A stretch of 64,000 nt of DNA, from NCBI RefSeq assembly GCF_001507855.1, contig NZ_LGEN01000004.1, positions 1 through 64,000 of the forward strand. The letters are read 5' to 3'. The stretch is from Halomonas sp. 54_146 (GTDB lineage: Bacteria > Pseudomonadota > Gammaproteobacteria > Pseudomonadales > Halomonadaceae). The position numbers were made by a program, and so were the translations under genes. The notes beneath the pieces are model-generated. The model was not told the origin of the DNA. It worked only from the letters and a program-made list of their open reading frames with translations, and ran no database searches. Numbering within the stretch: position 1 is the first letter of the stretch; each line of letters opens with the position of its first letter. This document shows, piece by piece, positions 53,488 to 63,926 of this stretch.

Positions 53488-54180
53488 TTATGCAAAAGCA
53501 GTGTGATCAAGCGTCAGACCTGGGCCCATGGTGGTGGACATGGTCATTTTCTTAACATAAATACCTTTAGAAGAACTCGGCTTGAGCCTCTTCAGGTCAG
53601 CAACCAGTGCTTCCAGGTTACCGCTAATGGCGGCGGCGTCGAAGTCCACTTTACCCAGGGTAGTGTGGATGATGCCGTTCTTGTCAGTACGGAAACGCAC
53701 CTGACCCGCTTTGGCATTTTTAACTGCTGTTGCCACGTCAGGCGTTACGGTGCCTACTTTCGGGTTAGGCATCAGGCCGCGCGGACCAAGGATCTGGCCG
53801 AGCTGACCCACAACGCGCATGGCGTCTGGCGAAGCGATAACGACGTCAAAATCCATCACGCCTTTTTTCACTTGCTCAGCCAGGTCGTCCATACCCACGA
53901 TGTCAGCGCCGGCTTCTTTAGCAGCATCGGCATTAGCACCTTGAGTGAAGACCGCAACGCGCACATCTTTACCCGTGCCGTTGGGCATGACAGTAGCGCC
54001 ACGCACAACCTGGTCAGATTTACGCGGGTCAACGCCCAAGTTGATAGCAATATCAACAGACTCTTTGAATTTAACGGTAGACAGCTCAGCAAGCAGCGCT
54101 ACGGCTTCTTCAATAGAGTAAGCTTTAGTAGCGTCTACTTTCTCGCGAATAACTTTCGCACGCTTAGACAGTTTAGCCAT
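53488..54180 (-). CDS. rplA: 50S ribosomal protein L1
   Basis: 230 aa of the mobile L1 stalk. [37 protein letters not shown] and the [18 protein letters not shown] signature. L1 also represses the L11 operon; a candidate site lies before rplK. Confidence 0.98.
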   Translation of the reverse strand: MAKLSKRAKVIREKVDATKAYSIEEAVALLAELSTVKFKESVDIAINLGVDPRKSDQVVRGATVMPNGTGKDVRVAVFTQGANADAAKEAGADIVGMDDLAEQVKKGVMDFDVVIASPDAMRVVGQLGQILGPRGLMPNPKVGTVTPDVATAVKNAKAGQVRFRTDKNGIIHTTLGKVDFDAAAISGNLEALVADLKRLKPSSSKGIYVKKMTMSTTMGPGLTLDHTAFA

Positions 54181-54182
54181 GA

Positions 54183-54614
54183 TCAGAGACCCTCCACGTT
54201 TAGGCCCATGCTGCGAGCGCTGCCAGCAATGGTGCGCACAGCGGCGTCAAGATTCGCAGCCGTTAAATCAGGCTCTTTGGTTTTGGCGATCTCTTCGAGC
54301 TGCTCACGCGATACGGTGCCGACTTTCTTCTTGTTCGGCTCACCAGAACCGGACTTGATACCGGCGGCTTTTTTCAGCAGCACGGCAGCAGGCGGTGTTT
54401 TGGTGACAAACGTGAAGCTACGGTCTGAGTAGACGGTGATCACGACTGGCGTTGGCAAGCCTGGCTCAATTTCTTGAGTCGCGGCATTGAACGCCTTACA
54501 GAATTCCATGATGTTCACGCCGTGTTGACCCAGTGCTGGACCTACCGGCGGGCTTGGATTGGCTTTACCTGCAGCAACCTGCAGTTTGATGTAAGCCTGT
54601 ACTTTCTTGGCCAT
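54183..54614 (-). CDS. rplK: 50S ribosomal protein L11
   Basis: 143 aa at the GTPase centre, needed for RelA activation. [40 protein letters not shown] and a C-terminal RNA-binding domain ending [13 protein letters not shown]. Two bp before rplA. Confidence 0.98.
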   Translation of the reverse strand: MAKKVQAYIKLQVAAGKANPSPPVGPALGQHGVNIMEFCKAFNAATQEIEPGLPTPVVITVYSDRSFTFVTKTPPAAVLLKKAAGIKSGSGEPNKKKVGTVSREQLEEIAKTKEPDLTAANLDAAVRTIAGSARSMGLNVEGL

Positions 54615-54630
54615 CGTTTATGCTCCAATT

Positions 54631-54655
54631 GGGTAGTAACGCCCGAAGGCTCCCC
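54631..54655 (-). promoter_or_regulatory. Candidate L1-binding site in the rplK leader
   Basis: Minus strand reads GGGGAGCC-TTCG-GGC, then GTTACTA and CCC: two short helices separated by an asymmetric internal loop, the shape of L1 targets on rRNA and on L11 operon mRNA. It lies 17-41 bases before the rplK start. Confidence 0.4.
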
Positions 54656-54676
54656 GGTAACAGCGAAGCGACTATT

Positions 54677-54716
54677 AAAGCTACTCGTTAGCTGATAAAG
54701 CTATTCGTTAGCTGAG
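54677..54716 (-). repeat. Two 20-bp tandem repeats in the nusG-rplK spacer
   Basis: AAAGCTACTCGTTAGCTGAT (54677-54696) and AAAGCTATTCGTTAGCTGAG (54697-54716) differ at two bases. Each can fold as an AGCTA/TTAGCT hairpin. Confidence 0.85.
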
Positions 54717-54740
54717 CCACTTCGCACGAATCAAAATATT

Positions 54741-54809
54741 TTCTTTCTTAGCCTGCGAACTTATTCTTTCTTAACCTGCGAACTTATTCTTTCTCAACTT
54801 GCGAGAACT
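54741..54809 (-). repeat. Three 23-bp tandem repeats starting in the nusG 3' end
   Basis: Units at 54741-54763, 54764-54786 and 54787-54809. The third is the coding end of nusG; the middle unit begins with its TAA stop. The two non-coding units differ from each other by one base, and each matches the coding copy at about 15 of its 17 innermost bases. Confidence 0.88.
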
Positions 54810-55317
54810 CTAACTCAACAGGCGTAGAGCGCCCGAAGATCAGCACGCTGACCTGCAAACGACTCTTTTCATAATTAACTTCTTCGACAACGCCGTTGAA
54901 ATCAGCAAACGGCCCGTCAACAACGCGCACTGACTGACCCGGCTCAAACATTGTTTTGGGCCGCGGCTTGTCAGTACCGTCTTTAACACGCGCCAGAATC
55001 GCATCCGCTTCGCGTGATGTAATCGCAGCAGGCTTTTCTTTTGTACCGCCAATAAAGCCCATGACACGCGGCGTCTCGTTGACGAGGTGCCAGGTTTCGT
55101 CGGCCATTTCCATCTCGACTAACACGTAGCCAGGATAGAACTTGCGCTCGCTCTTGCGGCGCTTGCCGTCACGCATTTCGACAACTTCTTCTGTGGGCAC
55201 CAGAATTTCGCCGAAGCGATCTTCCATGCCATACATTTTCACGCGCTCAATCAGTGAACGCATGACATGCTTTTCAAACCCAGAATAAGCGTGAACGACA
55301 TACCAACGTTTGGACAT
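54784..55317 (-). CDS. nusG: Transcription termination/antitermination protein NusG
   Basis: 177 aa. NGN domain from [20 protein letters not shown] to about 115, then the KOW domain ([20 protein letters not shown]). It links RNA polymerase with Rho or S10. The frame is open to 55452, overlapping secE, but the ATG at 55317 gives the conserved start [13 protein letters not shown]. Confidence 0.98.
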   Translation of the reverse strand: MSKRWYVVHAYSGFEKHVMRSLIERVKMYGMEDRFGEILVPTEEVVEMRDGKRRKSERKFYPGYVLVEMEMADETWHLVNETPRVMGFIGGTKEKPAAITSREADAILARVKDGTDKPRPKTMFEPGQSVRVVDGPFADFNGVVEEVNYEKSRLQVSVLIFGRSTPVELEFSQVEKE

Positions 55318-55325
55318 GAAAACTC

Positions 55326-55709
55326 CTAACCAATGACGCCGGACATCGCCCAGCCAAGAAGAGTGTCGATCAACCACAGCATGAGCCCCACCACCAAAAC
55401 AGCCACTAGCACAATGGCAGTGGTTTGAATGGTTTCGGGACGGGTCGGCCATACAACGCGCTGAATCTCTTTCTTGGCGCTTCTGGCAAGCTCTACTAAA
55501 TCACGACCTTTAGCGGTTGTCAGCGCAATCAAACCCGCAATCGCACATAACGCCACCACACCTAAGACGCGGTAGAGCAGGCCAATATCGGCAAAATAGG
55601 TATTACCAACCACAGCAACGACAAGCAACGCCACGACCGCTGCCCATTTGAGCCCGTCATGGCGCGTCTGCTGCACCTCGGCGCCATGTTTTACAGAACC
55701 AGGCTTCAT
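55326..55709 (-). CDS. secE: Protein translocase subunit SecE
   Basis: 127 aa with three hydrophobic segments (about 23-42, 46-65, 95-118), the three-TM form of gammaproteobacteria. The conserved amphipathic region [20 protein letters not shown] precedes the last segment. The ATG at 55709 is chosen; further upstream the frame runs through tRNA-Trp. Eight bp before nusG. Confidence 0.96.
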   Translation of the reverse strand: MKPGSVKHGAEVQQTRHDGLKWAAVVALLVVAVVGNTYFADIGLLYRVLGVVALCAIAGLIALTTAKGRDLVELARSAKKEIQRVVWPTRPETIQTTAIVLVAVLVVGLMLWLIDTLLGWAMSGVIG

Positions 55710-55782
55710 AAAAACGAGACTCCTCAGGGTGCGGCGAACGATAAAAGAATTCTGGAAAAAGACATACCAACCTGGGGAAGGT

Positions 55783-55858
<76 letters not shown>

Positions 55859-55903
55859 GTATCGTCATGTGCGCAAGCAAGTGCCTACACAACAACGGGC
55901 GTC

Positions 55904-55932
55904 ATAATAGCGGAGAAAACACCACCTGACAA
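55904..55932 (-). promoter_or_regulatory. Promoter of tRNA-Trp-secE-nusG
   Basis: Minus strand TTGTCA (55932-55927), 17 bp, TATTAT (55909-55904), then GACGCCC. It lies between the upstream terminator and tRNA-Trp. Confidence 0.85.
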
Positions 55933-55987
55933 CCCTTACACTTTACCCACTACTGCTACCTATGGCCTACCACGCCAGAGGCAAAGA

Positions 55988-56014
55988 CAAAAAAAAGCGA
56001 GCTTCGCTCGCTTT
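55988..56014 (-). terminator. Terminator after the Tyr-Gly-Thr tRNA transcript
   Basis: AAAGCGAGC-TTC-GCTCGCTTT stem; read leftward a run of T follows (TTTTTTTT). It ends the three-tRNA transcript before the tRNA-Trp promoter. Confidence 0.93.
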
Positions 56015-56040
56015 ATCTGCAACTCTCTTCTTGCAAAATA

Positions 56041-56115
56041 TGGAGCTCATGGACGGAATTGAACCGTCGACCTCACCCTTACCAAGGGTGTGCTCTACCC
56101 CTGAGCTACATGAGC
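56041..56115 (-). tRNA. tRNA-Thr (GGT)
   Basis: 75 nt with encoded CCA. Acceptor GCTCATG, anticodon loop TTGGTAA (anticodon GGT), T-arm GACGGTTCAATTCCGTC. Confidence 0.97.
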
Positions 56116-56129
56116 TAAACACATCAAAC

Positions 56130-56203
56130 TGGAGCGGGCGGCGGGAATCGAACCCGCACCATCAGCTTGGAAGGCTGAGGTTCTACCTTTGAACTACGCC
56201 CGC
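56130..56203 (-). tRNA. tRNA-Gly (TCC)
   Basis: 74 nt with encoded CCA. Acceptor GCGGGCG, anticodon loop CTTCCAA (anticodon TCC), T-arm GCGGGTTCGATTCCCGC. Confidence 0.97.
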
Positions 56204-56313
56204 AGAACCTGTCTTGGAATGACAATCCGCTATGCGTCGTCTTTACATCGTAGACAATGCCCGCTACCGGCTTTTCATTCAGCAGCACCGACCGTATCGC
56301 TACTACTTAAATC

Positions 56314-56397
<84 letters not shown>

Positions 56398-56410
56398 AGT
56401 GCGGCGGCAC

Positions 56411-56438
56411 ATTATGCCAGCCTCCAAAACGATGTCAA
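56411..56438 (-). promoter_or_regulatory. Promoter of the Tyr-Gly-Thr tRNA operon
   Basis: Minus strand TTGACA (56438-56433), 16 bp, CATAAT (56416-56411), then a GC-rich discriminator GTGCCGCCGC leading almost directly into tRNA-Tyr. Such a discriminator fits stringent control. Confidence 0.88.
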
Positions 56439-56543
56439 GCTTGATAATTATTTTTTAAGCCGCTGATTCAGCTGCTAAATACTTCACTATCATCATAGCA
56501 CTGTCAAACACACGTGCTTCGCCTTGGAACGCGCTGCATTCTG

Positions 56544-57383
56544 TCAAAGCAGCATTGAGAATGCAAGTCCCGCACGAATTTTTTCTAACGACACCGGCGC
56601 AGGCACCCGTGGCGCACCGGACATTTTTCCCGCGCGCTCAGCCAGGGTCATCGGAAAGCAAGCCTCTAAGCCGCCATAGACCATATCGGGCCATACGGCG
56701 TAGGGCATCTGCACCCCGCGTGAAACAACTCGCGCATCGCCCCCGGTTAGCAGCATCGGCAGTGCCACGCCTTCTTGGTCGCACACTTCGCTATAAATGC
56801 GATTAATAGCGCTAACCGCCGCCATGTAGATGCCGTGATTAACCGCGTCTACCGTGCGCCTACCTGGCTCTAATAATTCTTCAGCCTCGCTTTCCGGGTC
56901 GATAGCCACGTTGTGAGTGCCGAGCTTTAAGCTCTCTTTCATCAAACGCAGGCCGGGGATAATAAACCCGCCAAGGTGCTGGCCGCCCGGCAGTACGAAG
57001 TCGATCGTAATGGCGCTGCCGCAATCCACCGCGCAGCAGCCGCCTGCCAGCTGATAACCCGCCAGCGCCCCCATCCAGCGGTCAACGCCTAAACGCCCCG
57101 GCTCTTCATAGCCATTCACGACGCCCAGCGCTTCATGGGTTGAATGGGCCACGTGGACATGGCGCACGCGGCGGCGCAGCAACGCCACCGTCTCTTCCAG
57201 CACCGCTGCCCTGGCAACGCTTGATATGCGCACTGCCTCAACCACATCAAGATCGGGAATGTCGGCCCCTGGGCGCCACTCTTCGCGAGTCCACACCGCT
57301 CCGCGGGAACGTATCTCGCTACTCTCAGCATCCTTTAGCCGCCATTTAGACAGCGTGTTGCCGATATCAAGATCCAGAATCAT
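56544..57383 (-). CDS. coaX: Type III pantothenate kinase
   Basis: 279 aa ASKHA-fold kinase for the first step of coenzyme A synthesis. Phosphate-1 motif DIGNT (6-10), pantothenate site GVDRW (99-103) and phosphate-2 DCGSAITID (120-128) are intact. Its ATG overlaps the birA stop (ATGA), so it is co-translated with birA. Confidence 0.96.
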   Translation of the reverse strand: MILDLDIGNTLSKWRLKDAESSEIRSRGAVWTREEWRPGADIPDLDVVEAVRISSVARAAVLEETVALLRRRVRHVHVAHSTHEALGVVNGYEEPGRLGVDRWMGALAGYQLAGGCCAVDCGSAITIDFVLPGGQHLGGFIIPGLRLMKESLKLGTHNVAIDPESEAEELLEPGRRTVDAVNHGIYMAAVSAINRIYSEVCDQEGVALPMLLTGGDARVVSRGVQMPYAVWPDMVYGGLEACFPMTLAERAGKMSGAPRVPAPVSLEKIRAGLAFSMLL

Positions 57384-58375
57384 AAACGCCTACGTACGCT
57401 GATCTCACCGCCGGCTAGGCGTCGCGAGTGACCATTTTCGGTAACCCATAGGTTACCACTCTCATCCACTTCCCCCGCGATGGCATCGCTGGTTTGCTGC
57501 CCCTGAACCACCCGGATTGGCAGCCCTGTATAGGCGTGGCGCTCATTCCACGCCTCACGCCAAGCAGCAAAGCCCGCGCGCTCAAAGTCAGCCAACATGG
57601 CCAACAGGCCCGCCACCACGTCGGATGCCAGCTGATTACGCGAGATACCCGGCAGCCGTTCAAAAAGCGCCGCCACCGGTTGATCAATCGCCGCCCGCTG
57701 GGCAGCAGGCAGCCATAGATTCATCCCCATACCAATAACGACTTCGCAGGGGCCAGCGGCATCCCCAGTCACTTCAATAAGAATACCGGCCAGCTTGCCC
57801 AGCTCATCGCTTGCTGCATCACCTTGCTCTGAGAGCAGGATATCATTAGGCCACTTTAGCTTAGGCGCCACGCCGTGCTGCTCTAGCACCTGAGCCACCA
57901 CCACCCCGACGGCCAAGCTCAAGCCTTCAAGCACCGCGATACCTGATTCAAAGCGCCAGCCCAGCGAGAGCATTAAACTTTGCCCCCAGGGTGTCGACCA
58001 AACGCGGCCACGCCGCCCACGTCCCGCCGTTTGCAGTTCAACCAGGCACACTTCGCCATGCCCTGCACCTTGCTCAAAGCGTTGGCGCAGATACTCATTG
58101 CTAGAAGGCAACTGATCTTCAACAAACAAACGTACAAGATGATGGCGCGCCTGGGCAGGCAACCGCTCAACGATTTTCGCGCCCTCTAAAGGCTCCAGCC
58201 GCTGCGCCAAACGGTAGCCTCGCCCTTTAACAGCGATCAGCTCAACGCCCAGCGCTTCCAGTTTTTTTAACTGCTTCCACACCGCAGCACGAGAAATACC
58301 CAGCGTTTCACCCAGTTGCTCGCCCGAGTGAACCTCGCCATCGCTTAACAAACGCATCAGGTTGCCGATGGTCAT
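57380..58375 (-). CDS. birA: Bifunctional biotin ligase/biotin operon repressor BirA
   Basis: 331 aa. N-terminal winged helix (1 to about 60, GISRAAVWKQLKKLEALG), then the ligase domain with GRGRRGR (118-124) and KWPND (174-178), and a small C-terminal domain. The DNA-binding part indicates that it can repress biotin genes as well as biotinylate AccB. Divergent from typA. Confidence 0.96.
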   Translation of the reverse strand: MTIGNLMRLLSDGEVHSGEQLGETLGISRAAVWKQLKKLEALGVELIAVKGRGYRLAQRLEPLEGAKIVERLPAQARHHLVRLFVEDQLPSSNEYLRQRFEQGAGHGEVCLVELQTAGRGRRGRVWSTPWGQSLMLSLGWRFESGIAVLEGLSLAVGVVVAQVLEQHGVAPKLKWPNDILLSEQGDAASDELGKLAGILIEVTGDAAGPCEVVIGMGMNLWLPAAQRAAIDQPVAALFERLPGISRNQLASDVVAGLLAMLADFERAGFAAWREAWNERHAYTGLPIRVVQGQQTSDAIAGEVDESGNLWVTENGHSRRLAGGEISVRRRL

Positions 58376-58609
58376 GCTCCTGCCCCAATGGGAAAAGCGC
58401 TATTCTAGCGGATGGAGGTTCCCGGCGAAAACTTTACTGTGGCGACCAAGGTCGATAAATACGCCAGTAATATCAGCGAAGCTTTCGACATGGTAGAATA
58501 ATCGTTGGACGCAAGCCCTGAGCCAAGATGGTCGGCAAATTGCCAGCCCTTGCGACCCGCATTTTCCGACCCGTGGACAAACGGGTGTTCACAAGAGTTC
58601 TCTCCCAGT

Positions 58610-60460
58610 ATGCAAAACCAGCAAAACTCCAGCGCGGTTAATAACCTGCGCAACGTCGCGATCATTGCCCACGTTGACCATGGTAAAACCACCCTGGTCG
58701 ACAAACTCCTGAGCCAGTCCGGCACCCTTGACCGTAAAGCAGAAGGTCAAGAACGTGTAATGGACTCGAACGATCAGGAAAAAGAACGTGGCATTACCAT
58801 TTTGGCCAAGAACACGGCCATTCAGTGGCAAGACAGCCACGGTAATGATTACCACATCAACATTGTTGATACGCCAGGGCACGCCGACTTCGGTGGTGAA
58901 GTCGAGCGTGTCATGTCAATGGTCGATTCGGTGCTACTTCTGGTAGATGCCGTTGACGGCCCGATGCCGCAAACGCGCTTCGTTACCCAGAAGGCATTCG
59001 CCCAGGGTTTGAAGCCGATTGTCGTGGTCAACAAAATTGACCGCCCCGGCGCACGCCCTGATTGGGTTATCGACCAGATTTTTGATCTGTTTGACAACCT
59101 CGGCGCGTCTGATGAACAGCTCGATTTCCCGATTATTTACTGCTCGGCTCTTAACGGCATCGCCGGTATGGACCCTGAAGCGCTGGCTGACAACATGGAC
59201 CCCATGTTCCAGGCCATCGTCGATATCGTTGAGCCGCCTCAGGTTGAGCTCAATGGTCCGTTTCAGATGCAAATCTCGGCGCTGGACTACAACAGCTACG
59301 TTGGCGTTATCGGCCTTGGCCGCATCAAGCGCGGCGCGGTGAAACCGAACCAGCAAGTGTCGGTGATTGGCGTTGACGGCAATGTACGCAAGGGCAAAAT
59401 CGGCCAGGTCATGACCCATATGGGCCTTGAGCGCGTACAGAGCAACGAAGCAACGGCGGGCGATATCGTCTGCGTGACCGGCATCGACGACCTGTCGATT
59501 TCAGACACGCTATGCGACCCTGCCAAGGTTGAAGCGCTGCCGCCGCTATCTGTCGACGAGCCGACGGTTTCAATGACCTTCCAGGTCAACGACTCACCGT
59601 TCGCCGGTAAAGATGGCAAGTTTGTGACCAGCCGCAATATCAAGGATCGCCTTGAACAAGAGCTGATTCACAACGTCGCGCTACGCGTTGAGCAAGGTGA
59701 AACGCCTGAGAAGTTCAAGGTCTCTGGCCGTGGTGAACTGCACCTTTCGGTGCTGATCGAAACCATGCGTCGTGAAGGCTTCGAGCTGGCCGTTGGCCGC
59801 CCGGAAGTGATCATCAAGGAAATTGACGGCGAGAAGCAGGAACCTTACGAAGAAGTCATCATCGACTGTGAAGAGCAGCATCAAGGCTCGATCATGGAAG
59901 AGCTTGGCTACCGTAAAGGCGAGATGACCAACATGCTGCCAGACGGTAAAGGCCGGGTTCGCCTGGACTTCATCATTCCTGCACGCGGCTTGATCGGCTT
60001 CCGTGGCCAGTTTTTGACCATGACCTCCGGCACCGGCATCTTGACCAGCCGCTTTGATCACTACGGCCCGCTCAAGCCTGAAGCCTCTATCGAGCGCCGC
60101 AACGGCGTATTGGTCTCGATGGTCGACGGTAAAGCCCTTGCCTATGCGCTTTACGCTTTGCAGGAACGCGGCAAGCTGATTATCGATCACGCCACGGAAG
60201 TCTACGAAGGCATGCTGATCGGCATCAACAACCGTGCTAATGACATGGTGGTTAACCCCACGAAAGGCAAGAAGCTCGATAACATGCGCTCTACCGGTAA
60301 CGATGAAAACATCGTATTAACGCCCCCGGTTAAGTTCTCTCTGGAACAGGCGATCGAGTTCCTCGACTCCGACGAGCTTGTCGAAGTAACGCCCGTTCAC
60401 ATTCGACTGCGTAAAAAGCTGTTGAAAGAGACTGAGCGTAAGCGTCACAGCAAGAAGTAA
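58610..60460 (+). CDS. typA: Ribosome-associated translational GTPase TypA/BipA
   Basis: 616 aa. G1 AHVDHGKTT (20-28), [22 protein letters not shown], then EF-G-like domains and the BipA-specific C-terminus ending [14 protein letters not shown]. It acts in 50S assembly and stress responses. The frame is open from 58505, but the ATG at 58610 gives the family N-terminus. Followed by a strong terminator. Confidence 0.96.
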   Translation: MQNQQNSSAVNNLRNVAIIAHVDHGKTTLVDKLLSQSGTLDRKAEGQERVMDSNDQEKERGITILAKNTAIQWQDSHGNDYHINIVDTPGHADFGGEVERVMSMVDSVLLLVDAVDGPMPQTRFVTQKAFAQGLKPIVVVNKIDRPGARPDWVIDQIFDLFDNLGASDEQLDFPIIYCSALNGIAGMDPEALADNMDPMFQAIVDIVEPPQVELNGPFQMQISALDYNSYVGVIGLGRIKRGAVKPNQQVSVIGVDGNVRKGKIGQVMTHMGLERVQSNEATAGDIVCVTGIDDLSISDTLCDPAKVEALPPLSVDEPTVSMTFQVNDSPFAGKDGKFVTSRNIKDRLEQELIHNVALRVEQGETPEKFKVSGRGELHLSVLIETMRREGFELAVGRPEVIIKEIDGEKQEPYEEVIIDCEEQHQGSIMEELGYRKGEMTNMLPDGKGRVRLDFIIPARGLIGFRGQFLTMTSGTGILTSRFDHYGPLKPEASIERRNGVLVSMVDGKALAYALYALQERGKLIIDHATEVYEGMLIGINNRANDMVVNPTKGKKLDNMRSTGNDENIVLTPPVKFSLEQAIEFLDSDELVEVTPVHIRLRKKLLKETERKRHSKK

Positions 60461-60767
60461 CTCGCGTTTAGCAGTGAGTACCCCTAAAAACCCGCGAAAG
60501 CGGGTTTTTTTATCTCTTTTTTTTTGCCCGTTATATTTTTGTTTCCTCTCTGCCTTTCCCCCTGCCCTGAACTCAGCCTCGGCGTTAACTCTTTGCCAAG
60601 ACAGCCCCCTTAACGCAGCCTAAACGCTAACATGCTGGCAAGGCGGCGCGTTCTATCGCACAGTAACGTTAACTTCAGCGCGTCCCAGGCTCGCTGGCAT
60701 TGCTACCTTCATACCTGTGCCTGGATTGTTACCCCATCCCTGCACCTAAACATGGACACTCTTACCC
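60461..60767 (+). other. Intergenic region after typA
   Basis: 307 bp with no gene. The terminator of typA is at 60484-60511; the remainder (about 60520-60767) should hold the promoter of the symporter gene, but I see no convincing -35/-10 pair. Confidence 0.6.
60484..60511 (+). terminator. Rho-independent terminator after typA
   Basis: AAAAACCCGC-GAAA-GCGGGTTTTTTT: a 5-7 bp GC stem with GNRA-type loop and a run of seven T, about 25 bp past the stop. Confidence 0.95.
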
Positions 60768-62202
60768 ATGAGCGGTCATAACGTCTGGACGCATAAAGGC
60801 ACCTTTCTTCTCGCCGCGGTTGGCTCCGCCGTCGGCTTAGGCAATCTATGGCGCTTTCCTTACCTTACCGGTGAGAACGGCGGCGGCGCGTTTATTTTGG
60901 TCTACGCACTGACCATCTTTGCTGTCGGCATCCCGATTTTGATCGCTGAAATCATGCTGGGGCGTACCAGCCGCCAAAGCCCGATTATGGGTATGCGCCA
61001 CCTGACCAAAACTCACCGCACCTCACGGGCCTGGGAAACCGTCGGCTGGCTGGGCGCGGCCTCCGCCTTTTTAATTTTAAGCTTCTACTCGGTGATTGCC
61101 GGTTGGGCGATTCACTACACCTGGTTAATGTTCACCGGCTCGCTAGTGGGTGCCGATGCGCAAACTATCGGTGAAGGCTTTGACGCCTTGCTTGCCGCAC
61201 CTGCCCTGATGACGCTCTACCACACGATATTCATTGCGGCGTCGGCGCTAATCGTGGGCATGGGCATTCATAAAGGCATTGAATCGGGCCTGCGCATTAT
61301 GATGCCCGCGCTGTTTGTGATTCTGCTGGTGGTACTGGCCTATAGCGTCATCAACGGCGACATGAGCGCCGCCGCCAACTTTCTATTTACCTTTAATATC
61401 GCCGACCTCAGCCTTGAAGGCTGGCTGCAGGCAATGGGTCAGTCATTTTTCACCCTAAGCTTGGGCATGGGAGCCATCATGGCTTATGGCGCTTATATGC
61501 CCAGCAACGTCTCGCTGACCCGCACCGCCTTTGCGGTGGCGATCGTGGATACCGCCGTGGCCATGGTGGCAGGGTTAGCTATTTTTGCGCTGGTGGTTAG
61601 AAACCGGCCAAGGCCCAGGGCTCATGTTTGTGACGCTGCCGCTGGCGTTTGCCGAGATGCCCTTTGGCGCGTTGGTCGGCGGTGTATTCTTTGTGCTAGT
61701 GCTCGGTGCCGCCATCAGCTCATCGATTTCACTGATTGAACCCGTGGCGGCGTTCCTGGTGGAGCGTTTTGATATGACGCGCCCTCAAGCGGTGGCCATT
61801 ATGGTGATCGCCGCCTGGGCAATGGGTCTGTTAACCGTCGTCAGCTTTAACGTATGGGCCGAAGGTACGATTTTCCACACCCTGTTTGGGCGTAGTGCTT
61901 TTGACGTTATAGAGCTACTTACCAATATCTTTATGCCGGTAGGCGGCCTGTTGATCGCCCTGTTTGCGGGCTGGGCGCTCACTCAAAGCGAGGTGATGAA
62001 AGAGCTGGGCACTAATATCACCTGGTTTAAGTGCTGGCGCTTTCTGGTGCGTTTTGTCTCCCCTGCCGCCGTTGCGTTTGTGTTTTTACGCACGATTCCC
62101 CAGGTCGACGGCTATCTCATCCCCACGCTGGGTGCGCTGCTGATTGTCGGCGCCTTTGCTGCCAGCCAGCGATGGCTGAAAAAACCACGACAAACAGCTT
62201 AA
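60768..62202 (+). pseudogene. Sodium:neurotransmitter symporter (SNF) family gene, frameshifted
   Basis: The first frame (from ATG 60768) encodes the SNF N-terminus: VGSAVGLGNLWRFPYLTGEN sodium site, then six to seven membrane segments to IFALVV at 61595. From 61597 the family sequence continues in the next frame (LETGQGPGLMFVTLPLAF) to the stop at 62202. Where relatives read about ALVFANGLETGQGPG, the four residues before LETG are replaced by one base, which fits an 11-bp deletion. The first frame then runs on to 61739 in nonsense sequence. Both halves keep good coding character, so the event is recent or a sequencing error. Substrate unknown. Confidence 0.88.
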
Positions 62203-62207
62203 CAACG

Positions 62208-63926
62208 CTATGTAGCATGAAGCGCATGGCGTGAAGGCTGGCCGTTTGCTGGAAGCTGCCCCACTAAAGGGGTGGCGTCGTCTAATACAAAGCCGCTTAT
62301 CAAGGTAGTCAGCTGTTCAGCCTGCTGACGCATACGGCTGGCGGTAGCAGTGCTTTCTTCCACCAGCCCTGCGTTTTGCTGGGTCATGCCATCAAGCTGA
62401 ACAACCGCCATATTCACTTCACTGACCCCCACGCTTTGCTCTTTAGAACCAGCGCTAATATCAGCGATCACCTGAGCAACCTGGTGCACGCTGCCTAGAA
62501 TTTCGCGCATTGTGTTGCCCGCCCGCTGCACAATTTGGCTCCCTTTCTGTGAGTGCTCAACGGACGTGGCAATCTGCGTTTTAATTTCTTGGGCCGCCTC
62601 TGCAGAGCGCTGGGCAAGCTTTCTTACTTCTTGAGCAACAACGGCAAATCCTCGCCCGTGCTCGCCCGCTCGCGCTGCCTCTACCGAGGCATTGAGCGCC
62701 AAAATATTGGTTTGAAAAGCAATCGAATCAATCAGCGTGACAATCTCACTAATTTGCCCAGAGGATGCTTTGATATCAGCCATCGTGCGTTCGACGTCTT
62801 CCATTGCCGTTTGCCCTTGCGTGACAACATTCGCGCTGTCTTGCACCATTTGGTCAGCGGTTTGAGCGTGCGCAGCATTATGCTCAACGGTTGAGGTGAT
62901 CTCCTCCATTGCCGAGGAGGTCTGCTGCAGGCTTGCCGCTGTTTGGTCGGTGCGCGTTGCTAATTCTTCGCTGCCCTGGGCGATGCTATCTGCCGCTTGA
63001 TAAACCGTTAAGGCGCTGCGTCTGACCTCGCTAAGCGTGGACTGTATGTGCGCGAGAAAGCTGTTGAAATCTTCTGCCAACGCGCCTACTTCGTCACGGC
63101 TGGTGACCTGCAAACGCTGGGTAAGGTCGCCACGACCAGCGGCCACTTCAGCAGCAATGGCCTGAATATGATGGGAAGTGTGACGAATTCGTTTAACCGT
63201 GCGCCGCGCCAGCCAAATCGCAAACGCCGTAATGGCAAGATTGATGACCGTGGCAATAATCCACAGGCGAATAAAAGCCGCTGTCAGATCAGCCATCGCC
63301 GCTGCTTCAATGGCTGCCATCGTCGCATCAATATCGGTCACATAAACGCCCGCACCGACCACCCAGCCCCACTCCTCAATGGCTTCCGCATAGGAATATT
63401 TCGGTTCGGCATTGCCCGTCACCGGGTGCGGCCAATCGTATTGGTAGAAACCACCCCCTTGCTGCGCCAGCACCGCCATATCACGAATCATTTCGCGGCC
63501 GCTGGCATCGCGCGCATCCAGCATATTCGTTCCAACGCTTTCAGGCACTGCTGGCTGCACCAGCATCGTGCCCTCCTTTTCATAGACAAACACGTAGTTG
63601 TCGCCCTCAAAGCGCATATTGCTAAGCAGTTGGACCGCCTGCGTTTGAGCGCGCTGGGTATTGCCTACGCTTGCCTGAAGCTCTCGAATCATTGAGCTGG
63701 CTAGCTCAACGCTACTGCGAACGCCCTGCTCCCGAGCTTCAACTAACAAAGCACGCTGCTGTTCAATTTGCGCCTGATTATTGCGGTAACGGTCAATCCC
63801 TTCTAATGCCAGCAGGCAGCCCGAAGAGAGCACCAGCGGCATCAGTACGAGCAGCATAATTTTGACCTGCAGGCTACTTTCCATGCAGTGAAGCAGGCGG
63901 TTCAGTGGGCCCCGTGTTGTCTTCAT
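62208..63926 (-). CDS. Methyl-accepting chemotaxis protein with Cache sensor
   Basis: 572 aa. TM1 (about 23-42), a single-Cache-type periplasmic sensor (about 45-210, with [25 protein letters not shown] and [12 protein letters not shown]), TM2 (about 216-240), HAMP (237-291) and the cytoplasmic signalling hairpin whose tip is [20 protein letters not shown] (402-421). The Cache motif resembles sensors of small carboxylates, but the ligand cannot be read. There is no CheR-binding pentapeptide at the C-terminus. Convergent with the symporter pseudogene (stops 6 bp apart). Confidence 0.94.
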   Translation of the reverse strand: MKTTRGPLNRLLHCMESSLQVKIMLLVLMPLVLSSGCLLALEGIDRYRNNQAQIEQQRALLVEAREQGVRSSVELASSMIRELQASVGNTQRAQTQAVQLLSNMRFEGDNYVFVYEKEGTMLVQPAVPESVGTNMLDARDASGREMIRDMAVLAQQGGGFYQYDWPHPVTGNAEPKYSYAEAIEEWGWVVGAGVYVTDIDATMAAIEAAAMADLTAAFIRLWIIATVINLAITAFAIWLARRTVKRIRHTSHHIQAIAAEVAAGRGDLTQRLQVTSRDEVGALAEDFNSFLAHIQSTLSEVRRSALTVYQAADSIAQGSEELATRTDQTAASLQQTSSAMEEITSTVEHNAAHAQTADQMVQDSANVVTQGQTAMEDVERTMADIKASSGQISEIVTLIDSIAFQTNILALNASVEAARAGEHGRGFAVVAQEVRKLAQRSAEAAQEIKTQIATSVEHSQKGSQIVQRAGNTMREILGSVHQVAQVIADISAGSKEQSVGVSEVNMAVVQLDGMTQQNAGLVEESTATASRMRQQAEQLTTLISGFVLDDATPLVGQLPANGQPSRHALHAT

